From Scleroderma bovista (Eukaryota > Basidiomycota > Agaricomycetes > Boletales > Sclerodermataceae): a stretch of DNA of 64,000 bases. The position numbers were made by a program, and so were the translations under genes. The notes beneath the pieces were generated by a model. The model was not told the origin of the DNA. It ran no database searches and saw only the letters and a list, made by a program, of their open reading frames with translations. Location: NCBI GenBank assembly GCA_037178675.1, contig JAYMGJ010000233.1, forward strand, positions 26,893-90,892, written 5' to 3'. Below, one piece after another: positions 36,001 to 47,294 of this stretch; the first letter of the stretch is position 1; the number at the start of each line of letters is the position of its first letter.

Positions 36001-36120
36001 AATGGAATGCATCACCAGTGTATCCATGCCACTTCTTCATGGAGGAATGGTTCATCTCACTATGATTGTGTCTTTGTAGAAAAAGACCCTACTCTTTGTA
36101 ATGGTCTAATTTTTATCTTA
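33010..36120 (+). pseudogene. Plavaka-family (CACTA-like) transposase, decayed
   Basis: Exon pieces in family order: a zinc-finger-like N-terminus with CRKGFISSAGLARHHSAVH (about 33125), WHPFES then AHFELADFIFCQNEMPG, PPFSNHEHLYSSIDAI, WSDFMTGNWAWSQ, FVPIILGSDKTTVSVATGNN, YYPIYISTGNVHNGMR, YGLGPYIADYPEQV, IHELIAPDILHQIIKGTFKD, FGAPNGLSTSIVESKHI and a C-terminal FSSAIATFYAPSDLSG. The block FVPIILGSDKTTVSVATG is diagnostic of Plavaka. Four in-frame TGA stops (33494, 33845, 35148, 35472) and one TAA near 33691 break it; at least three TGAs sit where arginine is usual. The full length is nearly preserved, so it died mostly by point mutation. The tail is interrupted at about 36110. Confidence 0.88.
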
Positions 36121-36560
36121 TCTAATCTGCAATTAGATGACATCTTATCTTATCGTACTGTAGTATCCTATCTAGTGCATCTTATCTGTAGGTCTGTCTA
36201 GACTACACCCTCGTGCTGTACATGCTGTATCCCTTGATGTCATTAGCATAGCCTTACCACAGGATGGCAGCTGTGCTCACTGCCTCATACAGCATACAGC
36301 CTCATGGATAGCCTCGCACAGGACATGTGTAGTGTAGTATATATACTGCAGCAATCCAGCACCCAGAGGCTCTCCATTCGAGCTCTCTTTGGGTCTTTGC
36401 TCTAAGATCTCTAGTCCTATCCTCCTCAGAGTCTTGCGTGTGGTAGTTCTTTGGGTTGTCTGCCCTTAGGGTTGTCTCACTCTTCCTGGATTTCAAGGAT
36501 TATTTGTGGCACAGATCCTACTATTTTTCTCCTTTCATTATTGAAATGTGCACTATCCTT
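36121..36560. repeat. Possible solo LTR
   Basis: Inserted where the Plavaka frame breaks off. The sequence has a promoter-like TAGTATATATACTGCAGCAA at 36340, CTCTCCATTCGAGCTCTC, and CT-rich downstream sequence like copia LTRs. It retains some CpG. Exact ends and target duplication not found. Confidence 0.35.
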
Positions 36561-36589
36561 GTGCTTTCTGGTGGTCTACTGGTCTGGAG

Positions 36590-36965
36590 GTCTGATGGTC
36601 TGATAGTTCTGACTGTGTCTGGTGATTGTATAATTGTCTGAGATTATGAAATTATCTGAGGACCTGTCATTCTGACTGTTTGACTGTCTGACAATCTCTG
36701 AAAATATCTGAGAATCTACTGGTCTGACTGGCTGATGATCTGATGGTCTGAGAAAATCTGGATGTAAAATCTGATGGTCTGAAAAACACTGGTGGTGTGG
36801 TGGTCTGATATCTGATATCAGAAATTTTCAGACTTTCAGATCATTAGATATCAGACCACCACACCACCAGTGTTTTTCAGACCATCAGATCTATGTTACT
36901 GATATCAGAATCTTTCAGAATTTCTCAGACTGTCAGACTTTCTCAGACAGTCAGAACTTTTGTCA
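36590..36965. repeat. TCTGA/TCAGA satellite, second locus
   Basis: Plus strand reads TCTGATGGTCTGA-type units up to 36810, then inverted TCAGA-type units. It shares the edge CAGAACTTTTGTCAAGTTGC with the 9450-10250 satellite in opposite orientation. Confidence 0.75.
36769..36890. repeat. Perfect 45-bp inverted repeat (hairpin)
   Basis: 36769-36813 is the exact reverse complement of 36846-36890, with a 32-nt loop. The arms contain ACACTGGTGGTGTGGTGG. No coding content. Confidence 0.9.
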
Positions 36966-37139
36966 AGTTGCTGATGGAGTAGCTGGGGCTCTGGGGTAAC
37001 TGGCCAGTACTGTCCAGTACTGTCCAGGGGAGGGTTGGTTTGCTGATGTTAGAAGAGTAGTTCATTTCAAGTGCTACCTTGGTGTCATGATCCATGCACT
37101 TTGTAGGAGACATATCATTGAGTCCTACTGTGCACATTT

Positions 37140-38240
37140 TCGCATTTTTGACATTTAGTCAGTACAAACACAGGAATGAAGCATACAGGAAGTCCATTGA
37201 GTTAGAAACTCAATGACATCATTAGTAGAATGCCAAGTGCTGTGTGTTGTGTGATATGGCAAATGTTTGATATGTTTTGCAAGTCTCCGCATTTTTTGAT
37301 ACATTTTCCCACGCCTTCTGAATGTTGTTTTCATTCCACCTCTTCACCACAATGCAGCATCAACCTGAGGGTATTGTAGTAGATACTATATGATATCCCC
37401 CAGCTGCTGAGATACTCAGATTGATGACACCTGATCTGGAAGCCCATAGAGCCCCTATTATTGAAAAAATGCGATTTATTCAGTTCCTCATCTTGTAGTG
37501 GTTAGATGGCCAACATATTTGATACACATATGGTCATAGTATAGTACCACCATCCTAGACCATCTGACATGCATCATCCCTCTTGTTAATGGCCTGTCAG
37601 CAGAATATGTGTACAGGAGAAGAACATGAATCAGCACATCAGAGGGGCCCACCTTGTGCCGAGTGGCTATGATATGTTGTGGACACATATGGTCCCTTGA
37701 AGGGGATGTAGTTTCCAAATGGATATGTCAAATGGTTCAAAAATGCGGACACTTGTGTGTTTTTACCCCTATAGTATTCTCCATTTATCCTGAGGCCCTT
37801 ATACACTGACATAAGGATCCAGTTGGGCTCTTATACACTAATATGACATGCAGGATACCATGTACACTGCATATGGGTCAGGGATGAAGCCCAGGGAGGC
37901 AGGGGAAGTGCATACCAAGGGTGGGAAATATTGCCAGTCAAATGTTGCCATATATAGACAGATTCTGAGTGGAGTGACACTGCTGATGCTTATGTAATCA
38001 TGTTTGGACATGTGCTAATGAATACTACCACATGTGCTAATGAATACTACCACATGTGCTAATGAATACTACCACATGTGCTAATGAATACTACCACATG
38101 TGCTAATGAATACTACCACATGTGCTAATGAATACTACCACATGTGCTAATGAATACTACCACATGTGCTAATGAATACTACCACATGTGCTAATGAATA
38201 CTACCACATTTCCTAATGAATGCTACGCAATTTTGCTAGT
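37140..38240. mobile_element. Diverged half copy of the foldback family
   Basis: Collinear with the right-arm core and start of its satellite (21890-22640). Matching islands are TCCGCATTTT, TTTTCCCACGCCTTCTG, ATGATATCCCCCAGC, GGATGAAGC and GCTTATGTAATCA. It keeps AAAAATGCG-type sites near 37140, 37285, 37466 and 37740. In place of satellites 1 and 2 it carries a different 22-bp satellite. No second inverted arm is seen in the window. Confidence 0.75.
38015..38212. repeat. 22-bp satellite, about nine copies
   Basis: Near-perfect head-to-tail units containing GTGCTAATGAATACTACC plus ACAT, located where the foldback family normally carries its satellite arrays. The CTAATGAATACTACC phrase resembles the GATTACCAAAAATG blocks only loosely. 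Confidence 0.92.
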
Positions 38241-38575
38241 CAAGATAGGGGCTATTTTTTCTTTTGCAACCCATTTAAAAATTATTTTGGCCATAGCTCC
38301 ATCAAATCCTAATGAATTGCTTAGGTAAGACCATATATGGATTCCCCTGATCAGTGGCTATGACTTTGACCCCTATTTCCTTTTTTGGAAATTGTGGCTG
38401 TGTTTGCCAGTCTGGTCCTATCATAAGGCTACTCCTAATTTAGGACTTTCCTCTGACTTGTGGCTATGACTCTGACCCCTATTTTCATTTTTGGAAATGG
38501 TGGCTGTGTTTTCCAATCTGATGACCCCCATACAAATACCTGGTATACCTCTTGGATCCCCCAGGAAATGCTTAT
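38241..38575. repeat. Two direct copies of a ~110-bp unit
   Basis: GTGGCTATGACTTTGACCCC...GGAAATTGTGGCTGTG at about 38350 and GTGGCTATGACTCTGACCCC...GGAAATGGTGGCTGTG at about 38460. No coding content. Confidence 0.7.
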
Positions 38576-38581
38576 TAAGCA

Positions 38582-39900
38582 CTAGGTATAATGCAGGTGG
38601 TTGGCCACCTGGTAGTTGCCAAGGGCTTTGGTCATGAGTCCCCTGTAGCAGGGACTGGTAGTTGCTGTTTCAAGGATCAAGAGGTTCTGTGGTACTTTCC
38701 ATGCTATAAGGTCTAATACTACAACATCAGGTGGCTCTCCAGCACATTTCCAATCTCCACAGCCTGGTGGTGTCAAGCAACATATATTTGCATAATGAAT
38801 GTAGGCTGCAATTATAGTGTGGTCAAGGCTGGCATTGAGTGGGAGTAGGTCAGGCAAGTGCCTAGGAGGGATGGATGTAGCAACTTGCCTTGCAGAGGCC
38901 ACTAGATGACAACTGATCAACTGATACTATGGATCAAGCCCAAGAAAGACTTACATGAAAGTGCATCATTCATGAATGGATCCAAATGCTCATGCAATGT
39001 GTTAATCCTGTCCACCATTTCAAAATAATCCACCGGACAATTGTTAAATACACATAATTCCTGCAGTAATATTGACTTACCATCCTCTGCATGCACGTGT
39101 TGCTGGAATCATGCATGCGATCCAGATGCAGCCTCAGGAGATGATTCTGCCTCCATTGGGGAGGTGGGAATCTGCTGGCTTGATGCTGGGCTGGATAGCA
39201 ATGCTGGGCTGGATGGTGATGCCAGGCTGGATGGTGATGCCAGGCTGGATGGCGATGCCAGGCTGGATGGTGATGCAGGGACTGAGGATGCCGGCATCAA
39301 TGGGGATGACGTCCCAATACTTGGCATGTGCACTGGAGAGGGCAGGATCCATGCAGCCATTGTGGGGGATGGCAATGGTGGCATCCATGCTTGTGGTTCG
39401 GTGCCTTGGGATGATGGCTGAACTGATGGGGTAGCTGCCATTGCTGCCAGGGGTGGCATTGATGCCTGCAACCGAATGGTGAGGGTAGATGGCACATTGG
39501 ATGAACTGGCAGCAATTGGAGGCGACAGTGGCATCCAAGCCTGGCATCTACTTGTGGGGGTTGCTGCACGCATCTCATGTGCTGAGAGGCCAGGGAGGTT
39601 GATCAGAGCTGATTGCAAGGGGGCTGGTAATTGTTTGCTGCTGTTGCTTGTCTGTTGCTGTCCACAGACATTGCATCATTGTTCCTCACAGACACATTTG
39701 CGCTTGTTTCACCTGTGCAAATCCCATGGCATGGGGGGGAGGGTGGCATCCAGTCCATGCTTGATGGCAGGCATTCATCAACAATGGATGGAGGTGGGTG
39801 CCACACTGGCAGTGCAGGAATGGCTGATAATGATGGAGAGAAATTACTCACTCAATTTCTGTGGATTTGCACTATCAAATCTGACAGACTTAGGTGGCAT
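38582..39900 (-). CDS. Hypothetical low-complexity protein, multi-exon
   Basis: Start MPPKSVRFDSANPQKL at 39900, then a GTGAGT donor. A following exon has LPVWHPPPSIVDECLPSS. A third exon (39109 to about 39600) is rich in Ser, Pro and Ala with the repeat ASPSSL. The last open exon (38582 to about 38920) encodes SASLDHTIIAAYIHYANICC-like sequence containing LIAWKVPQNLLILE. I do not recognise a domain in the first exons, and exon joins are only partly certain. It sits among mobile elements and is CpG-poor, so it may itself be an element gene. Confidence 0.4.
39180..39285. repeat. 18-bp coding minisatellite
   Basis: About five to six copies of CTGGATGGTGATGCCAGG (plus strand), encoding the ASPSSL repeat on the minus strand. 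Confidence 0.85.
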
Positions 39901-39959
39901 GGCAGTAGCAAAGATGCAAGTTGACAAGATGGAATTGACATGGAATGGAAATCACAATT

Positions 39960-40860
39960 GAATGATTATATAATAATGGTTTCCATATATAGTTCATTTA
40001 TCTCACCACCAGAAAGATTGCCATAGTTACATAGTGCCAATAGTCTGTTGTGCCAAAGGTATCAGCAAGTGCCAATGTTATACAAGTGCTGATGGTATTA
40101 CAAATGTATGTCCTGCCACCATGGTGTGTGCTGATTGTCTACTGTATGCATGTGCCAATGGAATGCTGTGCTGATTACAGTATGTTACCCAAATCAATAC
40201 CTAATGCCACCATCCACAGCAATTATAGATACTCTTGCTATTTATGTATATCAGTAACATTGAAGAATTACTCCAGAGGTAAATCTTGCATTTGCCAGCA
40301 AAAGATTGGGATAGTATCATGTACATAGTGCCAATAGTGTACTGTGTCGCAAGTGTGATGTGCTGATAGTATGCTGTGCCAATGGTATGTTGTGCCAATA
40401 GTATGTGGTGCCATGCCAATAGTGTCTTGTGCAAATTGTTTGCAAGTGCCAATGTTATGCAAGTGCTGATGGTGTTGCAGTGGCATGGATATAATACTGC
40501 CAGTGGTTGTGCTGATTGTATGCCATATGTATGTGCCGATGCAGTGCTGAGTGGATGTTCTCCCTTGTATGTTCTGCTGATTGTGTTGTGCCAGTGGATT
40601 AAAGTATATTGCTCCTTCTAATACTTGTTGCCGCCATACATGGCAATTATAGTTACATCTGTAGGACATATCTAGCCTGCTCTTGATATTCATGTATATC
40701 AGTAATGTTGAAAAATTACTCCACAGGTAAATGTGGGATGTGCCGGTGACATATTGGCAATGTGTTCATGGCTTTGAGACCATTACTGGCATGTCTCTGA
40801 CAGAGTTCTCAGGCTGCATCAATGATTCACAAGGATAACTCTACATGCATAAATATACTT
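39960..40860. repeat. Degenerate TGCCAAT/TGTTGTGCC repeat region
   Basis: Recurring GTGCCAATAGTATGTTGTGCC-like and CAAGTGCTGATGGTATT pieces, plus a ~100-bp unit duplicated at about 40200-40300 and 40620-40740 (shared pieces TATTTATGTATATCAGTAA / TATTCATGTATATCAGTAA and AATTACTCCA). No coding frame that I trust. Confidence 0.6.
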
Positions 40861-40949
40861 TACAATGCAATGTATATGGTATACATGGAATAGGAAGTGG
40901 AAATTGTACAAAAGACATAGGTATGATAAAAGAAAATTAGTCCATTTGC

Positions 40950-42884
40950 ATTTGCACACCAGCATCATGCCCACCATCGGCATCAGAACTCCTGAGCTCC
41001 ATATCAGATGCTGGCATCCCAACATCTCCATCTTTCAGCAGGCTGACCTCGTTTGCCAGAATATTGCTGGTCTCTATTGTTGCAGCCACTTCATCACAAA
41101 TCACTGTGTCAACAACACAATCTTGTGATCAGTAGCACATGGCTTGGTAATTGACAGACTTACCTTTTGGTGGGGCCCAGTCGTAGCTATCACCAGTTGG
41201 CTTGCTGGCACCCCTTTCATCAACCAAGCCTGGAGTTGCGACCTCCAGACTCGAGGCATTGTTGTGCAGTGCAACATGCATAGCATGAGTGCCAGTTGGC
41301 TCGCTCGAGCCATGCCAGGATGGATTGCTGGATGATGCCATTTCTTCCAGCATTGTGGTAGGTGCTAGTGCCAACAGGCTTGGCAGACTGGGGTGAGTGA
41401 ACTGCATGACCTTGGCACAGGTTGAGTCAGATGCCGGCTGTGTCAGTGTGAATGCCTGCCTTGATGCCAGACATTAAAGGTGGGATGGTGTTGGGAACAT
41501 CTGTTCCCACATCACTTCAACCATCTGCCATAAGCTGGCGACTTCTCCAAGCACGACGGCATTCACTTCATCCACCTTTCATTCCATTTTGGCTTGCTTT
41601 TCCCTCAAACAGACAACCTCCTCCTTGAGATCTTGTACATTCAACGTGTTCGTACTGTTTCCTGGTGTTGTGGGAGGGTTTGTGCCACTGCTGGCAGCTG
41701 TTGACAATGGACTTGCCATCCTCAATGTCTTCCCTAGCCATGCTGGAGTATTGATCAGTACCCCATCAAAAACTGGATGGAATATCAATAGAAATAATAT
41801 TAAATTGTTTGAATAATGAACAACTTACTTTGTTTCCTGGGCAGATTGGCCGCTGCTGGTGCCAGGGTCTGACATTGGCTTTTTGAATGCTGTGACATTC
41901 CTTGGTTGAGCATTGAGGGCACAGATGGTGAATGCTGACATGGTGCAGGTTTCCTTGGTGCTTGTGAATGCGACCTTGACCTCGCTCTGACTGCTGTCAC
42001 CATGCTGCATGCAATCTTGCTGCAGCAACATTGCCAGCAAGCATGACCTGGGTTCACTGCACACTGTCAATCTCACTGTATGCACTTCATGCACCGATCC
42101 TTGTCATCCACCCAGTCATAGCCTGCGTCTGGTGTTTGCATGTCATGAACATTTGGCCTTGGTTGCTTTGGCCATGGTTGCAATGAGGCTTCTTCATTGT
42201 CAATTCGCTGTTGATTGTTGTGACCGATTGGGCATGCTTCCTTGGCTTGTGACTGCAACTGCAGCCCCTAGGCACCTCATTGTCCTCGATGGCACAGCTT
42301 TCTTCTGGTACTGCTTGTGAGTCCTCAGTTTCACTGGGCTCACCTACTTGGCCACAACTGCCTTGCATCTCTGTCTCCTTTACCCCTGATGGTCCTGCCA
42401 CTGCATTGTTCCCCAACAGCTCTACCACTCTCCTCTTTCCCTTGTCCACCTTCTTCTGTGGCTTGCCTAGTTGGAACCAGGGATGGTCCTGGATATCGTG
42501 GTCCATGGTGTTAACAATGTCTGGGAAGTGAGGCCACTTCTCTGTCAACAGGATCACTTCTGGCACCTCCATAAACTGGTTGGCTGCAATGATGATAGTC
42601 GGTATAATGAATCCTGCAGGACATTCTTGACCTGATGCTATCATATCCTAATCAGTGAGTCAATTGATTGCAGATAAATTTGCCACACACCACCTGGGCA
42701 CAGATAGTTGACACTGCTTCCAACCATACATCTTCTCCTGTGTGCTTCTCAAGCCATCAATCCGGCCTTGAATTATTTCAGCAGACTGGGCGACAACTTC
42801 TTCTGCAGTGAGGGATGTAGCCATTGACATGTCCTCTTGAATGGATGAGGCAGAGATGAACTGAGAACCTTCTGAGGTTGCCAT
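40950..42884 (-). pseudogene. Cysteine-cluster / coiled-coil protein, decayed
   Basis: Start MATSEGSQFISASSIQ at 42884; an exon with CPAGFIIPTIIIAANQFMEV, WFQLGKPQKKVDKGKRR; a cysteine cluster of Zn-binding look, DKDRCMKC ... CAVNPGHACWQCCCSKIACS; then a basic S/R-rich stretch; then a coiled coil LKEEVVCLREKQAKME, TGA at 41579-41581, KVDEVNAVVLGEVASLWQM. Later exons are Ser/Thr-rich. Frame changes near 42100 and several TGA stops show decay. I recall similar proteins with tandem CxxC motifs and coiled coils in many copies in agaricomycetes, often near transposons; role unknown. Confidence 0.5.
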
Positions 42885-43440
42885 ATAGATGGTAAGGATT
42901 TGGAAATGGTAAAGTAGTGGTTGAGAGGAAGAACTGGGTCCAATTTCCATGCAGCCTGGAGGATGTTCAATGTATTATATAATCATTTCACACCACAACA
43001 TGTTTTTGCATTGTGGTCACACACCAAAGTGGACTAAATCAAATATAGGTTAATAATTCAGCCACAAGTCTGACCAATCATTGTCCTGACAATTCAGCTA
43101 ATGAACCACACTGCTACATTTCATATTGCATGATGGCCACATTTCTATTGCTTGTGATTGGCTGTCACAGTGCATTGTGCCATCACAATAATAAGGGATC
43201 TCAGATCAGCATTATGATTGGGCTTGCAGTCACCTTATTTTGGAGTGTGTCTATCCCGTCTAGCACTGCTGTCTCTTGGGGAACAATTGATGTGGCATGT
43301 ATTAACACAGCCACAGCTTGAGAAAGGCATAAATGCCACATGTCGGTCATTGTGGTATGGCCATCATTAATTTAATGCTATCATTGCCCATGGTCATTCC
43401 CATATTGCCACACATGCAAGCATGATGGCTGCACAGCTAT
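42885..43440. other. Gene-free stretch
   Basis: Probable upstream region of the decayed gene to its left. No coding or repeat structure that I can support. Confidence 0.35.
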
Positions 43441-44262
43441 TACTCCAGCACATTTGTGATTCTTTGCAAGGTATTGCAGCACCTGGCAATAGCTGCACAG
43501 CCATTACCAGTATTTATGTTGTGCCATTCTTGTAATGCCACAATTCTATTATGCTGATGGTAGATTGCCAATGATATGTTGTGCCACTGTGTTGTTCTGC
43601 CAACAGTCATGTTCTGCCAACAGTTGTGTTCTGCCATTGTGTTCTGCCAATGCCATGTAGTGCTGATTGTGTTATGCCACACCCTGGCTTACCACTACTT
43701 TAGAGAAGGCCAGATGCCTGGCCCTACATTTATACAAGGGATATAGTTCTAAGGGCCTGCTGTGTATATTGGGACACATAATGAACCTACATTGTACCAT
43801 ACTTTACGGCCAGCGGGGGTTGACAATTGGCCATATGTTATAGGCCAGCTGGGGTCAGGCCGGACTACAGGGAGTTGCCATGATTTATGGTCCAGGGTAC
43901 AGCCGGTGGGTTGTCACCATAATATAGGTTTGGGCCAGGATGCAGGTATGACCATAGTGTATGGTCCGGCCAGGGTGTGTAGTTTAACCATAATATACAG
44001 TCTGGCCTGGGTGTGGGTGTCACCATAGTGTATGGTCAGGCCAGGGTAGGGGTGTCACCATATTGTACAGTCCAACCTGGGTGTGGGCATCACCATAGTG
44101 TATGGTCGGGCCAGGGTAGGTGTGTCACCATAATGGATAGTCCAGCCTGGGTGTGGGCATCACCATAGTGTATGGTTGGGCCAGGGTAGGTGTGTCATCA
44201 TAGTGTCCAGTCCGGCCTGGGTGTGGGTGTCACCATAGTGTATGGTCAGGCCAGAGAGGAAA
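43441..44262. repeat. Two minisatellite fields
   Basis: 43490-43690 has degenerate TTGTGCCA / TTCTGCCAACAGT units. 43800-44262 has about seven copies of a unit of roughly 66 bp made of GGCCAGGGTGTGGGTGTCAC and CATAGTGTATGGTC. Confidence 0.75.
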
Positions 44263-44439
44263 AAATATTTTGGATTCAGGCCTTCAATTATAGATAATAG
44301 ATATCACTATAAGATAATTCAAGAACAGAAACAGTACAGGCTGATGATAGCCATGTCAGGATTGTATGTGTTAGCAAAGATGAGACTGGTACTGTATTGA
44401 ATGGAAATGATTATGCAAGTAGTACAAGCTAATGATAAG

Positions 44440-44765
44440 CATTCAGGTGGTGTACTGGCCAGTAATGATTAATCAAGCATTGTACTGGCCGGTAATGATC
44501 ATACCGGTAATGGTTATACCTGTCATACCAGTTGTAATAGTCATGCTAGTAGCATACAAACTGGGAAAGACCATGCCAGTAGTATCCTGACTGGTATTGG
44601 TCATGTCGGTAGTATCCCCACTGGTAGTGTTCATACCAATTGTACCAGTTGTAATCATCATGCTGATAGCATAAGAGCTGGTGATGGTCATGCCAGTTGT
44701 ATGTGGACAGGTAATGATCATACTGGTAGTATCCCAACCGGTAGTGGCCCGACCAGTAATGGTCA
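44440..44765. repeat. CATACCAGT / CATGCCAGT minisatellite
   Basis: Degenerate short units of the form GGTAATGATCATACCGGT and GTAGTATCCCCACTGGT. The minus frame is open across most of it and reads Thr/Gly/Ile-rich, which I take as repeat-driven. Confidence 0.7.
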
Positions 44766-44956
44766 TATAATAAGGTGATTTAATTATCAGGATAGCACTC
44801 CAATGGTTGTGGATTGCTAATCTCGGTTCCAGATCCTATGTAGTTTCTGTCACTGTCAGTGTAATATAAGTCATATATTGAGTTACCCAAAAAAGAGACA
44901 AGTGATGGAAATACACAGGATCTGGTGTATTTCGTATAGAAGGGGGTAGGTCGGTC

Positions 44957-46591
44957 GTGTTGGAGGCAATAACGAATGCCTTCATGGATAACAATCACCT
45001 GTACCCCGAACTGGAGTCACTTGAAGACAAGATTTGTGGTGATCAATGTCAGTGTACAGAATGCATTCACAATCCCACAGCTGAACATCCACCAACTACT
45101 TGTAATCTCGAGGAAAAGGAGCCACAAGCACCACTCCAAATCTACCAAGCTCGCAAGAAGAAGCTTGCCCTCCAAGGCCAAGAACTTGTCCCTAAGGTCC
45201 ATCGTATTCTCGATGCCATCAAGCATGAAGGAATGACACTATCACTCTTTCTGGATGCCCTAAGCTGGGGGGATAAAGGCTGTCATTTGGATGACCGAAT
45301 CCAATTTGCATGCACTGGGCTACTGCTTGGGGAGGAGTTGCCTGGCATCCTCTGGCGCTGGTACCAACTCCCTCAGAACAAAAATAAAGGTCCATGACCA
45401 GTTGGAGCCAAGAAGAGTCTTGTGGCATTTGCTGTTGAATGTGTCAGTCAGATTTTGGAGGACGAGATGGAACATCTCACACCAGACTTTTTGTCGCCCC
45501 CCAAGGAGCTGTCCTTGATGCACTTGACATCATGCGATTTCCGGGCATTCGCTGAAAAACTGAGATTGAAAGCCCCTATCCTATGGAAAGTGATGCAACA
45601 GGTGTCATACAGTGATATGCAATGCAGCCGCAACTCACACAAATCTGTGGACATGGTATGATTGTTTATCCTTCCACAATACTAGCTATACCTGAAACAA
45701 CTTGTCGCCAAGGTTGTATTACATCAGATCGCACAGAGCCAGTATACTTGCTCTCACCATCGAAATCGAATTGCAAAATTATGGGCTATTTACTTGAAGG
45801 CCTGTGGGCTCTCGGCATGGGCATTTGATGCGCTGCATGCACTAGGCATTCTGATGAGTCACAAGTGGACTGCCAATGCATATGGTACACTCTCACAACA
45901 TGCTATGGAGGAAGCCAGATGTGTTGTTCAGCAGAAGCCTTGGATCATCTCCCATGATAACATCAACATGCCACTCCTCTCTCAGCGCCTACACAACCAG
46001 AGCCACTTCATTAGTGGCTGTGCTGCGACAGTGTGGGTTCTCCCAGCTGATGCTGTGCTGCCACCAGGTGTAAACAAGCTGCTTCATACCCAGCAAGCGT
46101 GGGGAATGAATGAACCATTCTTATTTTCCGATTTACTGGATGGAAACAGGGTGGCATCCAGTCGCATTCAACAACAATACATTTATCACATCCTTTGAAT
46201 TCTAATCGACTCCCCTGAGTTTGTTGACTATGAATTTCGGAGTGACAACCAGTTCAAACCTCCCCCTGCAGTGAACCCTCTCCCTTCTGGGCCAGATCAC
46301 GTTGTTCAGCAATATATTCTTGGCATGACAGATATCGAGGAGACAAGTTATGATGGGAACAACAAGGTTTTTAATGAGTTCTTCAAGCAGCTGGGCCTCA
46401 ACACCTTGGACAAGCAGAAGAAAACGGGATTGGAACGAACCATACTGTGGGTTGGTGACCAACTGACAGTAGAGCGGCTGCATGGACTAGCCAAATACTG
46501 CTATGAAGATTTCAATTCGTTCGACCGTATGGAATACATGGTCCCGCTGTCACGCACCAAACAGGTTTGGTACAGTGAACATGGAAGATAA
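44957..46591 (+). pseudogene. DUF6589-like protein, decayed and 3'-truncated
   Basis: Frame pieces read LEDKICGDQCQCTEC, HRILDAIKHEGMTLSLFLDA, LSLMHLTSCDFRAFAEKLRL, KAPILWKVMQQVS, HALGILMSHKWTANAYGTLS, WIISHDNINMPLLSQRLHNQ, NKVFNEFFKQLGL and ILWVGDQLTVERLHGLAKYC, then FDRMEYMV. This order is that of DUF6589, a large fungal family often found repeated and suspected to derive from transposons. TGA stops at 45395, 45659 and 46196 interrupt it. It breaks off at 46556-46591, at a tandemly duplicated non-coding block, before the rest of the domain. No good start codon; an upstream exon is likely. Confidence 0.7.
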
Positions 46592-47235
46592 CACCTATAT
46601 CGAGTGATCCTTATGCAAAGGATAAGCACGATGGACCCTCATCGTAGCCATCTATCGCACAAGAAGACTATCCTGATGCGAGAGACGAATGCCAATGCAG
46701 ACAGTCATCTATCGCACGAGGACCGCCAAGAAGCTGAAGGAATAACGTCAATTGTGGTATGAGAAAGGAATGCACACGTCTGCAGTCCAACTCCCATACC
46801 AGAACGATCAAAGAAGTCGAAGAATTGATGGAGAAACAAAGGAGAAAGAGAAGAAATGATTTTTAGCGCTCAAATGTCATTTTTAGGCGCTGTCATGCAC
46901 CAAACGTGTTTGGTACTGTGGACATGGAGAAAGTTAGCCGATGAAACTAATGCGAAGAATGCACACCCAAGATCTGTTGAAAGATTGTCCCGACTTGAGG
47001 GATACAGACAGCCCTCGCTATCCATATCACGCAAAGTCAAGACTATCCTTATGCGAAGAATGAATACAAGCTCGTCATAGCCATCTATCACACAAGAATG
47101 ACTATCCTGGAGCAAGAGATGATCCAACTCCCATACCAGAACAACCAAAGAAGCAGAAGAAATGATAGAGAAATGAAGGAGAAAAGGAAGAATCATTTTT
47201 AGCGCCCAAATGTCAAATTTAGGCACCCAGTGCCG
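46556..47235. repeat. Tandem duplication of a ~340-bp block
   Basis: 46556 to about 46897 and 46898 to about 47235 share CACCAAACxxGTTTGGTAC, GACTATCCT, CCAACTCCCATACCAGAAC and TTTTTAGCGC...AAATGTCA. The second copy lacks some internal pieces. No coding frame. Confidence 0.75.
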
Positions 47236-47294
47236 GCATTCCGATATTTTGAATAGCTCCGCCATTTTTGAAGCTATCAATCATGTGACTATAC

